DNA of 64,000 bases from Norana najaformis (taxonomy: Eukaryota > Annelida > Clitellata > Crassiclitellata > Hormogastridae). Below, piece after piece: positions 41,201 through 52,816 of this stretch. A model generated the notes under the pieces. That model saw only the letters and a list, made by a program, of their open reading frames with translations, had not been told where the DNA came from and made no database searches. Numbering within the stretch: the first letter of the stretch is position 1; every line of letters begins with the position of its first letter. Location of the stretch: positions 10,739,726 through 10,803,725 of the forward strand of contig OZ029927.1 of the NCBI GenBank assembly GCA_964023275.1, in the 5' to 3' direction. The position numbers and the translations under genes are program-made.

Positions 41201-43587
41201 GGCAGAGTTCATGTTCTGTCGATTACGACGCTGAGTTTCTCGTCCAGATTGCAGTGTACAGTTTTTATCGTTAAGTTGTGATTGTCTTTTCTCACACGAA
41301 TACATTATAGTCTGTTGCAACGCGAGCGAGATTCGGAGCAAGGACTTAGTCTGCGACGAACTTTAGACTACTCTACCCATAACGATTACTGTAGCGCCAG
41401 AAGACGCTAGCCAATCTTCTCTACATTCTGCTACGACCTTTCTGCATGACGTCTGAACTCCGACTGCTTCTCGATGTACTGCTCTCTCTGACGAGACGCA
41501 CATGCAGTTCTCCCAGTCTGCACCTTCATCTTGGTCGAACGGCCGAGCAGTCCTCTTCTGTGCATTCTGCAAGCTCTTTTCTACCGGAATCCTCTTGACT
41601 CTGGGCGCATTCCTTCTGGGCCGGTCAGTACCCAAGAACCTAGCCTGTCTGCCCGCTGACAGCTTTCGTGCATCTTTTGGTTCTCTTTCTCTGAAATCTT
41701 TTGTATACCTGTGGACATCCATCTGGCTATCACGTGGACCTCTCGTGCTTAGTTGCAAAGCCCCCTGATGTACCTGGAGATTGCTACCTGTGGATTGCTC
41801 AGCGTACTCCAGCGGAATCCTTTTGACTAAGCTACACTCCTGCTGCATTCCATAGCTCACCTGCATTGCTACCAACAATAGCCCTTCCACTCAGTGCACT
41901 TGCAGCCTGTCCGTTTCTAAGAATCTGACCGCTGTAGCTTGCGGCTACTGGCTAGCTGTCTTGCTGCTCTGAACTAAGGTCCTAATAAATCATTCGCCTC
42001 ACTGCCTACGCACTGGCCAGCAACGACTACTGAGTAAGTCTGGTAATCTACTGACGACTACTACTACTTTACTTACTTACAAATATACCTAAATTAGCTC
42101 GGTTATATCCCCTCCTGGTCTGAAAAAGGCGAACATCGATAGCGTTATGCATTAAAGCTAATGGGACATAATGATATGCAGATGAGAATATGCGATAATA
42201 TTTACGGATGAAATGAGAGTGAAAGGCATCTAATTTCCTAGAAGCTGAGCTCTTGCTTCAGGGAATGAAAGGGTCTAAGTGCTCAATTAGTCTCATTACG
42301 TTATGCGAGTCCTAAGTCCTAATATAAGTTCTACACATTAAACACAAATAAGTTATGATGGAAAGATCAGATGGGATCAGTTCTGAGGACGACATTGTTC
42401 TTTATCAGAGTTCTGAATGTGTCCTTCATAAAGGTCTGATCTGTTATGACCCGTGGCTGAGATGATAACGCTGTGCTTGTGTAACTTGACAGCGTCGAAG
42501 GCGAAGACGGTTGATTGCCTTGTGTTCTCAGCTCGTTCGGTCATTCCATCATAACGTTACATAAAATATATCGGAAAAATACACAAATATAGTTGCATGC
42601 ACTAACAGAAATATAATTTTAATCTAACGTGAAAGTTAAACACAAATCGAAAAGCAAAAATTATAATAGTTATAGTATAACTGAAAAGCTGAATGATCTT
42701 TGCACTTGGATCTCGATCTTTAATGAGGATTCGAATCTCGTATAGGTCGACTGGATAAATTACAGAAAGATTCTGAAACTGCTGACATTACTGTCTTGTG
42801 CTGACATGCGACTGCGATAGATCTTATTTACTTAATTACTTTTCTTGGCTTGTGCAACTGAGGCCTATAATAATCTGATCTTAGCGTAATCTTGCTGATG
42901 CATACTATGTGCATTTTAGATCTGGCACGATCTTATACTCTTATCACGAACTATCTGACTTACTTACGATTGCTGCTCTGCTATGCTACATGAGTGACTC
43001 GTAAAAAATACAAAATAATAATTCACATAAACTCGTAAGAAAACGCTCAGCGTGCGTGTAGGCACGGGCTTAACTTGACTCTGCGTGCGACTGCGCACTA
43101 ATTCAACTTCATTCATCGTATCTCCGCAATGAGGGAATTTACACGTCCTGCGATTGCGCTATATATAAATCTGACGTCACTCACATTAGTTTACACTGGT
43201 ACAGACTTCGTATTCAATCAGACGTATGACATTTGCAAATATACCGTGATCAGAATCAACATTGCACATGAACTTTCAGCGTGCAGATCTATAAGGTCTG
43301 CTTAAAATTGTAATGCGTTGTTATTAACTCACAAGTAGGGCTATCGCTTAGGATGCGGTTAAATCGAGTTGCAATCAAGATTAAGCAGTTCTTAAATGAT
43401 GCGTTATGATTATAATTATCCAATCTAATGAATATTGAACTGTTTTTTCTTTAGAAGTCAGCGTTAAATGATCTTCTAGGAAGTGAAATGAGATTTCTGT
43501 GCGTAAACTGATGCACCCAATAATTGCAAAATGCGGACTGCTTTTTTACACTGTAGAAAATCCTCATTTAAAAGGCGAAAGCATAAT
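41201..43587. other. Gap between the TATG array and the LTR-like segment
   Basis: No gene is supported. 41304-42083 begins TGTTGCAACGCG, has AATAAA at about 41982 and ends ACA, so it could be another LTR, but no second copy was found. TATATATAAA at 43160-43169 lies three bases from a perfect cAMP-response element TGACGTCA at 43172-43179. Confidence 0.35.
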
Positions 43588-44080
43588 ATTGTGGCGGATC
43601 GTCCACAAGACAAGCCTGTTGGGTAAGAGGCGGGAGTAGTTATGACACGCGTTAGGTAGCCATTAAATGCTGCGCGTATGTGCTCGGTTCGGCCGCGTTA
43701 CATGTGTAGAATTTTTAGAAATTAATTTCTATTAAATTTAAGCTGATTCTAATAATAGTTTAATATTTAGGCCGAGCAAAGTTCTTAGTTTATTTTTAGT
43801 TATATAATGCAAATAATTGTTTTAATTTATAGGTCTCTAGATGTTTGTTTTAATCGAGCACTTTTAGACACGTTTATTTACGTTTTACCATGCGTGCTAG
43901 TATATAAGCAACCCGATGTAAATAGGAAACGAGGGTTGAATAAACCGTGTCGGATGGTGATTTGCTATTGTCGTGAAGGATGGTTGCGTGCCTTCACATA
44001 TACGAGTTACAGTGTTTTGATATCGTTCTGTGAGCGAATTCATAGCGTATACAAATACATATATACGGACGAGGGTGACG
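43588..44080 (+). mobile_element. Possible solo LTR or 5' LTR
   Basis: The segment begins TGTGGCGGATCG, has a TATA box TATATAAG at 43901-43908 and AATAAA at 43939-43944 about 35 bases later, the order found in the U3-R part of LTRs. I could not find a second copy, a clear CA end or a primer-binding site. An RNA polymerase II promoter of another kind is possible. Confidence 0.35.
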
Positions 44081-44104
44081 TCCGGAGAAGCCCGTGTTCG
44101 ATAC

Positions 44105-44880
44105 GGTCCCGGTTACGATAAAATATACGGACGGTAGAGTCCGCGGAAAAGACTAATCTGTGCGCTCCGGCGGGACGACCGAGACAATCACTGTCTGGCT
44201 TCGGGCTGACGGCGCCGATCCGAGTGGAGCTAGGGCTCTACCGTAGATCGCGGAGCGGCCTGGGCCACGACGGTGGACGTTGAGGTTGGACAGAACCCGG
44301 GGAAAGACCCCGTTCGTAAGAAATAAATACAGGTCTGTGTAAAACAAGTGGGAAAGTTGCGGAAGCTACCCCTTTGACCGCGTAAGAGAAAAATCTGATC
44401 AGTGCGCTCCCGGGAACGTCGCAGCCGTTACGAACCAATCTGTCTGATTTCTGACTGGCTCCGCGTTGGTCCAGCAGGGCTCGGGCCCACCTTGTTGGAA
44501 CGTCGCGAGACGGTCGAGTAGATCACGACAGTTGGAAGATAGAGGCTGTGCGAGCTTGGGAAAATACGAATAGACAGGTCTGTGTGAACCCGGGGTAGCA
44601 TTTGCCGTACGAGAAAAACCGTGCCGTATGGAAAACTGGTCCGTGCGCTCCTGAGGAGGTCGCAACCGAAACAAATCAATCTGTCTGATTTCTGACTGGC
44701 TCCGCGTTGGTCCCGCAGGGTTTGGGCCCACCTTGTTGGAACGTCGCGAGACGGTCGAGTAAGTCACTATAGTTGGAAGATAACAGGTTGTGCGAAACTC
44801 GGGTAAAGTCGCGGCCGCGGTTCTCCCGGTCGAAATTCAGACAGCGGGGATACGGGAAGACCCGCGGATCATAACGCAGA
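44105..44880. repeat. GC-rich tandem block, unit about 241 bp
   Basis: Units begin GTGCGCTCC at about 44160, 44402 and 44642. Units 2 and 3 share CAATCTGTCTGATTTCTGAC, TGGCTCCGCGTTGGTCC and GGAACGTCGCGAGACGGTCG nearly base for base. Unit 1 is diverged but keeps GTGCGCTCC and AGGTCTGTGT. The block is far richer in CpG than its surroundings. Two small hairpins with CGGAC/GTCCG stems lie at its left edge (about 44068 and 44130). Confidence 0.8.
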
Positions 44881-45954
44881 CCAAGTAAAGCCCCGGTACG
44901 TAAGAGACCGGAAACTAACGCAGACCAAGAAAATACCCGGTACATCATAGTCCGGGTCGGTTCCCCGATAATACCGGAGTCGACACGGGAAGATACCGAC
45001 TCCTCTATATGCTTGTCGCCACACACTGATCAGAAGACTGACTGAAGTGCGGGGAAGGGCCCCCTCGTGCGTAGGTCGGTACGAAGGTTGGTGTGTTTTA
45101 CAGAAGGTTAGAGAGGGGACCTTCTCTTGAGTGTTCCATAGGGGTATCCTATCCCCTGAAGCACTGTTGGTCGATAATTGCCAACAAAGATCTGGTGCGG
45201 AAACTTACTCCGGAAATCCTATACACGGAAATGGAGCGAGATAGTGGGAAGATGTGTCGCCCAATATCTTTGTGCATAGGGCGGAAAGACACAGAGGCTC
45301 GTGGTGAGATTTCCCTGTTCCAGGAACCGAGAAAACGACTGGTGCCTGAAAATATTGGCGGTAACGGGAGATTTACGAGATGTATGTATGTAAGTATGTA
45401 TGTGCAGCGTTGTGCCTGACCTCTTCGATCAGAAGCAGACAGGGCGCATGCGTCAAGGACAATTGCAGACTTCGTTGGTGGTCATAGATAAACTGAAGCA
45501 GATCTTTGCGATGGACAGACTGCGTGCAGATTACATACATCTCGTAGATGTTCGTTCAGAAGTTGTTTTGTTCTGCGGTACGGACTATAAGTGCATGTTT
45601 TGTTTCTGATATAAATAGCCTTTTCTGTTTATCTTCCTAATATCAAAGGCCTGTATCTGTTGTTCATATATCGAACTGTGGTTTCCTACTGATTTGCATG
45701 GATATTCGTGCAATGTACAAATATACATACACACATATATGCACACATGCATAGACAGGATTTGTATTGGGTCCTAATTGCAATTGAAAACTTCACCTCT
45801 AGCATGCCTAAAGGTCTAGTGATGCGCGATGTAGGACTACTGTTTTCAATACCAATCACATACCAATCAATCACGAATCACTTTTTAGCTGCTAGCAGCT
45901 GTTTAAGAGGCTCCGGCGTTGATAGCTGGACAATGTTCCTACCCATTTTTTCAG

Positions 45955-46040
45955 GTGTAATCAGAAATTTGTATAGCGCCGCTTTAAGAGAAACTACTCA
46001 GTCGGGTCTCTGTGCTAGCCTTAAAGATGTTAAATGTCGT
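45955..46040. repeat. SINE-like repeat, family D
   Basis: Carries GTAATCAGAAATTTGTATAG and CGCCGCTTTAAGAGAAACT, also found near 24.1 and 59.4 kb. Confidence 0.5.
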
Positions 46041-46566
46041 TAAGAACAGAACAATCATCCGTTAGCAAGCACAGCTCAGATAATTAAAATAACTAGTCAC
46101 CAGTGACGCTCGAGCAGGCCTACCTACGCGGAGCCATATCAACAGATTCCCATCTAGAGCTGAAAAGTGACAGCATATTCCGAGATCCTGAAGAATGTAA
46201 CATAAAGGAAGAGGAACGACGATGGGCGATGTGATCCGCCGCTGCCGACGGCTCACGGTTGTCTCACTGTCCAGCAGTCCCTAGTAGATGGAAGAGGATG
46301 CCGCATCCAGGAAACCCTCGAACCAACGGATATGCGCAGGACAGGGATTCGTCGCCCGTTGGCCAGTAGGTGGTTGAACTATTCCACGGTTGAAGGTCGG
46401 TTCCGCTCTAAAGACTCTCTTCTCCCTTACCTCCACCGAACCCAAGTTTAGGCCTACCCGGCGTATTGTAAGTAGATCTGTAGGTATGTGGCTTGACTGT
46501 TAAAACTGGAATTCTGTTCTCCTCTGTAGGTGGACCATTCTAATCACAGAAGGTCACGATAACACG

Positions 46567-46640
46567 TAAAATGTAAACGTAAATGTACACGGTTTTCTAA
46601 AGCGACCGTATGACCTCGACCCTGGTCATTTTTCAATGAA
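46567..46640 (-). repeat. SINE-like repeat, family C, truncated
   Basis: Shares TGTAAACGTAAATGTACACG and CCTCGACCCTGGTCATTTTT with the copies near 61.7 and 62.5 kb, then stops. Confidence 0.7.
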
Positions 46641-47215
46641 TTTATCCTTAACATGCAATAAAAACCGTCCGAAGCGCAGTAAATCCGTGTGTTGTAAAGT
46701 AAATATAATTCCGACACGCAAACTCAGCAACAGTATAAGTCCAAACTGCCATAATTATCAATCAAATTTCACGTTTAGACAACATAACTCGTCAAAACGA
46801 CATAAACACAGTCATCAACCGATACAGCCGCGGACATGAGTAGAAATAGCATGAGCTTTGTTGCCTTGATTCAGGTTTGGCGGGCCACATATCCGTTCTC
46901 TCCACGACCCGGGACAAATTGCTTATCTTTGATGCACGCACCTAGACAATACTACGTCGAGGCTTCTAAGTGGCTGGGGTCATGGACACCGTTAGGCTTC
47001 CTCTTGTTCTGCGTCTTCAATTGACTAGGGAAGATCGTAGACCCTTAGGAATAAGTGCATATTTTATCAGCGCTTTAAAACTTTAAATTGCTGATGCTTT
47101 GGTTTTAATTATGCGCATTTGTATGCTAAATCTGCTGCTTCTGCTGCTGCTGCTGCTGTTGCCGCCGTTTTTCAGATATTTCTCCAGATATTTTGACTGT
47201 TTTAGCGAGGAGGGG

Positions 47216-49198
47216 ATGATGACTGTGCCAACGGGAACAGTGCTTCTGATCTTTGTATTGATGTCTTTGTCCCATTCAAGAGCGAGTTTCAGGTAAGCAC
47301 CTTACGTCGTACAACAAATAGATCTGTACTTACATGTACAGTATAATATAGTCTATAAGTCTAAATATTTAGTATATAAATCCATATATAACAAATAGCT
47401 ATGAAATGCCAGTTTTCATCATCGTCACCTACGGGTGTACTGCCTAACAGCCCTGCGGGTAAGCACACCTCGACTAGGCATAATGAAACTCGCCTGTGGA
47501 TGTTATGCCGAGCTTCTTTTGTGAAAGTAATCCAGCCTGTAGACCTGCGTCTACTGATTTCCGGCGTGTTGGACATGGCTGCTATTGGGTCCGTCTCCCT
47601 ATGTCGCCTGAAAAAATCGTATAATTGGCAGCGGACCTTAAAGCAATTTCTTGCCAGTAGCTAAAAATGACTATCATCTCGGCTGGGGTATTGTAATCAA
47701 ATGTTTATTTGGCGCCTTTTATCGACAGCAGCATCGCGAAAAGCTGAATAGCAAGTGACTCCCTCCAATGTCACTACATTGCCCACCTGAAGCACCCCAT
47801 TGTTGTGTTGCTAAGAGCGCTCTTCGATTGTCTCATGGAAATACAAACGTCGTGTAGCTACTGTATTGATGATAACGAAGGGTTTTTATATAGAGCCTAA
47901 AACTTATTTTAATTTTAATCTAAACTAGATTTAATTACTCGGTACACTCAATCTAATTAATCTTAACTTAATCCAGCAGCCGTAGCAACCTCCGTTTTAT
48001 GTGTTCCATCGCTCCGAAGTGAACTGAATTGAATTGAAGTGAATGTCTCTGAAGTGAATTGAACTGAAGTGAATGTGATCTGAAGTGAAATGAATTGAAG
48101 TGAATGTCTTTGAAGTGAATTGAACTGAAGTGAATGTGATCTGAAGTGAAATGAAGTGAAGTGAATGTGCTCTGAATTGAAGTGAAGTGAATGTCTCTGA
48201 AGTGAATTGAATTGAAGTGAATGTCTTTGAAGTGAATTGAACTGAAGTGAATGTGATCTGAAGTGAAATGAATTGAAGTGAATGTGCTTTGAAGTGAATT
48301 ACCGACAACATTGACAAGTGGCTGCATCTTTCGCAGGCCCCTGGATGACGAGGACGTTCAAGAGACTGACTACAGTCGTTTCACAAAGGTCAGAGACCGA
48401 CTCCTGAGTCGTGTCCTCCAGGCGGTCGCAGACATCGAAGGCATTCAAACGATGGACAAACTGGATCGCCATAAAAACATCATTGAGAACTTCAAACGAT
48501 CCGCCAATTCGAGACCAATTAATACAACATACCTGTCTCACCTGCCTAGTAAACGCATTAACACCGGCCTCGGTGCAAATGGATTAACAGGTAAATCAAT
48601 ATAATAATAGCCCTGTACGAGTGCGGCATCCGGCTATATTCAAATAATAATGAACTCTGATGCTATCTGGCGAATGATATGAAAAGAGGCATGCTAGTGC
48701 ACTGCTTCATTTTTACTTCTGCATTTATTAGGCGCCACTCCTAAGTCACTTAGTATCAATCGATGGCGCGGAGCAATTGTGAGTGAAGAACGTGGTCAAG
48801 GTCCCTACACAGTAACCGTCTCGGAAGAGGCTGGAACCCTTACTCTCCGCGTTACAAGTTACAAATAGACTTACTGCAATTAAGATGTAGTTGCATGTGG
48901 TGGTGAAGGCTGGCGCTATCTGGCTAATAATTTGTGGACAAAAACAGGTTGTTTAGAAAATGTCGTATGTAAAGTTCTCTAAATCGAGACAGTGTTGGCG
49001 ATCGCTTTCATACCCCGTAGCTATCGGAAAGCAAGAGAAGATTTTCCCCAGAAGGGACATTATTCAGAACTAGCGCGCCGTTACTCCGCGCGGCAGAGGC
49101 TTTTATGATTAATCTCACACGATATAAAGTAACGTAGGGTAATGTAAACATTTAAAATGTGATCTGACATGATCTATGTATATATGTATGTATGTATG

Positions 49199-49245
<47 letters not shown>

Positions 49246-49839
49246 CCTATGGCAGGATGGCTGAGGAGTGAGAGTCATTTTACAGTTTCCCCTCCATATA
49301 AATGATCTGCCATCCGAATAGCAAAAATCATATGAGTGAGTGGAAGGGGATCAGTTGAGTGGGATACATGCATGCATACATACATACATACATACATACA
49401 TACATACATGCATACATACATACATACATGCATGCATACATGCATACATATATACATACTGACATACATACATGAATGCATGCATACATACATACATATA
49501 TACATGCACATACATACACATACATGCATAATGTACATTCGCCAGCTTCAGTCTGTCCTCAGCTGCTCCGCCCGGATCGTGGCCACCTACCCCTTACCCG
49601 CCTTCGTGTATTATTCATTGAATCATCCCGTTCACACGTGTAGGCTTTGTTTTAACTGGACAGGCCCTGGAGTTTCGCCAGAGCGAAAGGAGAAGGAAGC
49701 GAGTAGCATCCTGGGTGGCCAGATCGAGTGGTTGTTCTCGAGGACCTCCCCAGGGAGAATGAAAATCGACGATGACAACGACGACGAAAACTATTTCGGA
49801 AACCATGTCGACCTGATCGGTAGCAGCATCATCGGATGA
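47216..49839 (+). CDS. Unrecognised small secreted protein, possible peptide precursor
   Basis: Three exons join in matching phase: 47216-47292, 48337-48590 and 49664-49839, all GT-AG, for 168 residues. Residues 1-23 form a signal peptide (hydrophobic core VLLIFVLM, likely cut near SHSRA-SF). Residues about 34-80 look like an amphipathic helix rich in Arg, Asp and Leu. Dibasic KR pairs at 79-80 and 98-99 and RK at 118-119 could release peptides of 17 and 18 residues, but no Gly-Lys-Arg amidation signal is present. There are no cysteines; one NTT sequon lies at 88-90. The C-terminus is acidic (DDDNDDE) and ends GSSIIG. I recognise no family. An upstream in-frame ATG at 47111 with a leucine run could lengthen the N-terminus; a possible acceptor at about 47204 argues for the later start. 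Phase fit over both junctions supports a real gene; the function is unknown. Confidence 0.65.
48019..48300. repeat. Minisatellite of GAAGTGAATT type, unit about 60 bp
   Basis: Copies alternate GAATGTCTCTGAAGTGAATT and GAATGTGATCTGAAGTGAAA. The array ends 36 bases before exon 2 of the secreted-protein gene and lies inside its intron 1. Confidence 0.9.
48750..48860. repeat. SINE-like repeat with GTCCCTACACAGTAA block
   Basis: GAGCAATTGTGAGTGAAGAA and GGTCAAGGTCCCTACACAGT are shared with 18820-18875 (GAGCAACTGTGAGTGAAGGA, CTCAAGGTCCCTACACAGT). It lies in intron 2 of the secreted-protein gene. Confidence 0.6.
49175..49530. repeat. TATG, TA and CATA microsatellites
   Basis: TATG and TA runs at 49180-49243 and a CATA array at 49366-49525, all in intron 2 of the secreted-protein gene. 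TATG and CATA are reverse complements, so the two arrays can pair. Confidence 0.95.
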
Positions 49840-50044
49840 CGCACCAACTGGCGCTACATAAACTACACTTCGCAAGTCTCTGAGAGGTTCATAAAAGGCG
49901 TTATGTAAATATGAGGAAACCCACATATGCGTCGACTAAATGGTTGCTTCTTGCACGCTTTGGATGTAACACTTCCGTTTTGAAAGTTGTTGAACAAGTC
50001 TTTCAAATGTTTCTTTATCCCAGAATTGTTTATTGCAGCTTCGC

Positions 50045-50073
50045 GAATCTCTCTCTGTCTCTCTTTCTGTCTG

Positions 50074-50108
<35 letters not shown>

Positions 50109-50170
50109 GTCTTTCTCTCTGTCTTTCTCTTTCTGTTTTTTCTCTCTCTGTCTTTCTCTCTCTCTCTCTG

Positions 50171-50201
<31 letters not shown>

Positions 50202-50225
50202 GTCTTTCTTTCTCTTTCTCTCTTT
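50045..50225. repeat. CT-rich tract with CTGTC units
   Basis: An almost pure pyrimidine run of TCTCTCTGTC-like units. Frames across it on either strand are artefacts. Confidence 0.95.
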
Positions 50226-50766
50226 TACTGTTTTCAACTGTTTTAGTTTTCCTCCCAGTGTTACCTTGGACTTGTCTACTTCGCAAAATCTGGGGATAAC
50301 CCTCACCCAAATTAGTTTGGAGCAACTCAGTGGCGTGCCCCAACTCCAATGGGGTACGGATTAACCCCTAGATCCGCCCTCGGGTCTTTTTAATTAGTAA
50401 TTACCGGCAAAGGATTTATTTCTCAGCGCAGAGCATTTTACACTTAAAATCTAAATGTTAATAGATGGAGCCACTTCAAGAAACTTCCATTTACTTAGCT
50501 TACACAAAATGGCGCTGATTAAATGCCGATTGCAATACATTACAACACAGAAAAATTCTTTTAAAAACTATTTTTGAAAAAGCAGTTAGCAATACAATAC
50601 AATACATTTTTCTGTTAATGAAATCACTTTCTGCATCCGCAGTGGGGTAGTCGGAATAACAAAGGTATAGGTGCTTCCTGTTTAGAAACAGTCGTGTTAT
50701 AAGCGTCAGTAAGCAAGCACTCGACCTGCGTTACGAGATGAGGTGACGCTGCAATTATCTATTAGT

Positions 50767-51018
50767 GTATGATGATGATGATGATGATGATGACGATGAT
50801 GATGATGACGTCGACGATGAGTTCTGTGCCCGAAGGCAGGTCCATTGGCTTTATGCCACCCGGGGAAGAGATGAGGTGGTTTCCCGTTGCCTTCCTCACA
50901 GACAATAGTGGGTGAGCAACCTGTCCCAGGTCGCTACGCAGTGGCTTGAGGCAGGTACGAACCAGCGACCCTCCAGTTACCAGGCATAGACCATACCACT
51001 ACACCACCGAGTACTACC
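50767..51018 (-). repeat. tRNA-derived SINE, family T
   Basis: Reverse copy of the element at 36430-36628, with the same A box (GGTGGTGTAGTGGTAT), the same B-box region and the same CCCGGGTGGCATAAAGCCA body. The tail here is an expanded CATCAT run. Confidence 0.85.
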
Positions 51019-51379
51019 TATAATGATAACTAATTATCTGGCGACCTATACAGCCACGCTGTTGTTTTCAGTTTCTCGTTGAATTCACCAGGTGTCAGAA
51101 TTCAACGAACCCCTCGCATATATTCGATATGTGTTCAAGTTACAGGACACACATCTGATCATTCACACGCCAGTCATTCGCGAGATAAATGGGGCTTCAA
51201 TATACCTCACTCGTTCTGTTCTTTGTTTTCAGACAAAATTAGCCTTTCTCTTTAATCCCTGTTTTTCCAACATCAACAATCCACCTGCTGATGTTTCCTC
51301 CCCAACTCGACCCAATTCACACCGGAGACTGAACTATTACATCTGTTGATATCTCTTCCAAACAAACAATGCGAACTTG

Positions 51380-51525
51380 AGTTCAATCAGAATGAAATCG
51401 ACAGGCAGGTAGGGTCAGATTCGGTTCCAGATCAAGATCCAAAGATCAGACAGGTAGAGAGTCAGACGGCTATGGATCGTGTTTAGAACTGGAGTGGCGA
51501 GAGAAGTAAGGGGAAGAGAAGGAAT
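51380..51525 (-). repeat. SINE-like repeat, family A, 3'-truncated copy
   Basis: Reversed partial copy with GGTTCCAGATCAAGATCC. The tail side is missing. Confidence 0.65.
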
Positions 51526-51619
51526 CTATATAGCATTTGTGGAATAGGAAAATTAAGTTAAGCGTGTCTAACACGTTCCGCTTGCGCTACATAAGCCACC
51601 GCTATACCCCATTGTCCTT

Positions 51620-51879
51620 CTACTCAGTGCAGACGATGTCATCGAGCGTGGACTCGACACGGTCGAGTGACGGCAGGTGGAAACAGTCGGCGCGCAAGTA
51701 CTCGGTTGCCTTCCTCCTGCGCTTCAGCAGAGTCTGACGCCAGAGGAGGCGCGATCTCTGTCGGTGCCAGAAACAGATGGCCACGATGATGACCAGAATG
51801 GACACGAGAATGACCACCCCGATGACCATCAGGACGTAGTTGACCGCACTGTAGACCACAGGACCATAGTACAGATCAC
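51620..51879 (-). CDS. Last exon of an unidentified single-pass membrane protein
   Basis: An exon beginning after AACAG at 51880 reads 86 codons in one frame to TAG at 51620-51622. It encodes a short outer stretch (DLYYGPVVYSAVNY), a clear transmembrane helix of about 23 residues (VLMVIGVVILVSILVIIVAICFW), then a basic stop-transfer run (HRQRSR and KRRRK) and an acidic tail ending DDIVCTE. Basic residues on the C-terminal side suggest a type I cytoplasmic tail. Third codon positions are much richer in G and C than the surroundings, as in coding DNA. Upstream exons should lie at higher coordinates, but none could be joined with confidence: the first base of the split codon is missing and the candidates near 52594 and 53220 have stops or the wrong phase. 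The family is not recognised. Confidence 0.6.
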
Positions 51880-52136
51880 CTGTTCAACGAAAACTCATTA
51901 ATCCAATCAAATCTTTTCTGAAAATTTCTATACCGCCGTTGAAACAATTTCACTGTTAGTCCGACACTTTGTAAGCACATCTGTATGTATGTATATATGC
52001 ATGTATGCAAGTATGCATGTATAATATGCATGCATGTATGTATGTATGTATCTATGTATGTATGTATATGCTATTGTATGGTACTTAAAAGGCACTATAG
52101 TTGTGTTCTGATACACATACATGCATATCTAATCTA

Positions 52137-52245
52137 ATTCATATTAATCTAAAGACTTCTATAGCGCCGTTATCATAATGCCCAAGGCATCAGTCGATGG
52201 TCGCTTCAAGTGAAAATCGCAATCGAAATCATAACCAGAAGCCAG
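52137..52245. repeat. SINE-like repeat, family E
   Basis: CTTCTATAGCGCCGTTATCA and AAGGCATCAGTCGATGGTCG also occur, diverged, at about 14455-14510 and 9670-9730. Confidence 0.55.
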
Positions 52246-52757
52246 GCTACAGTGGATAAGCAAGATGAAAGAGATGTGTCTTCTGTTAGATCCGAATGAG
52301 AGCAAAGAATTTACAGAACGAAATGAACTCGAAGGTGAATTCCAAAGTTATGGACAATCTAGCGAGAAGGCCCGAGAGCCCAAACAGCGTTCGGGTACGG
52401 GGCACAGTAAAAGTCACAGCTTCCATCAGAGTGAAACGTAGATAGGTCGGCTAATTTAATACATACATACATGTATATATATATATTATACATATATATG
52501 TATGAGGAGAAAACAAGATAGAACATGAACTACACCAATTATACACCAGTTTTTCAGACTGGAATGATTTAGCGGAAATGATATCGAGTTCTTACATGAA
52601 GTTGTCTCATCACAGGCCATCAGCGGTTGCTACGCTCTCGTTTCCCTTTTCGTTGTTTTCCCGTTTGCAACGGCTTTTTCTGCCGCCGAGCACAACAGCT
52701 ACAACTGCCACGTGATCAACAATAATCAACAGCAAGCAACGGACTACTGCGACAGGA

Positions 52758-52816
52758 TCAGCAGCAGTAGTAGCAGCATCAGCAGCAGCAGCAGTATCAG
52801 CAGCAGCCGCAGCCTG
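52758..52816. repeat. CAG-type microsatellite
   Basis: Imperfect CAG/TAG/CATCAG run. Confidence 0.9.

Larger units (their letters stand above)
44881..47215. other. Gap before the secreted-protein gene
   Basis: The GC-rich character of the tandem block fades by about 45370. The rest holds a family D and a family C fragment. No gene is supported. Confidence 0.5.

Noticed and set aside
40031-41234. Long frames of Tyr/Met/Cys/Val or His/Thr/Tyr/Ile repeats on both strands
   Set aside because: They are translations of the TATG satellite; every frame is open because the unit lacks stops.
41363-41890. 175-codon minus-strand frame with two VKRIP motifs
   Set aside because: No family resemblance, no splice context, and the segment looks LTR-like on the plus strand.
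44153-45026. Minus-strand frames of 64-122 codons repeating SQSEIRQI
   Set aside because: They follow the 241-bp tandem units and arise from low stop frequency in GC-rich DNA; the reading is not conserved between units.
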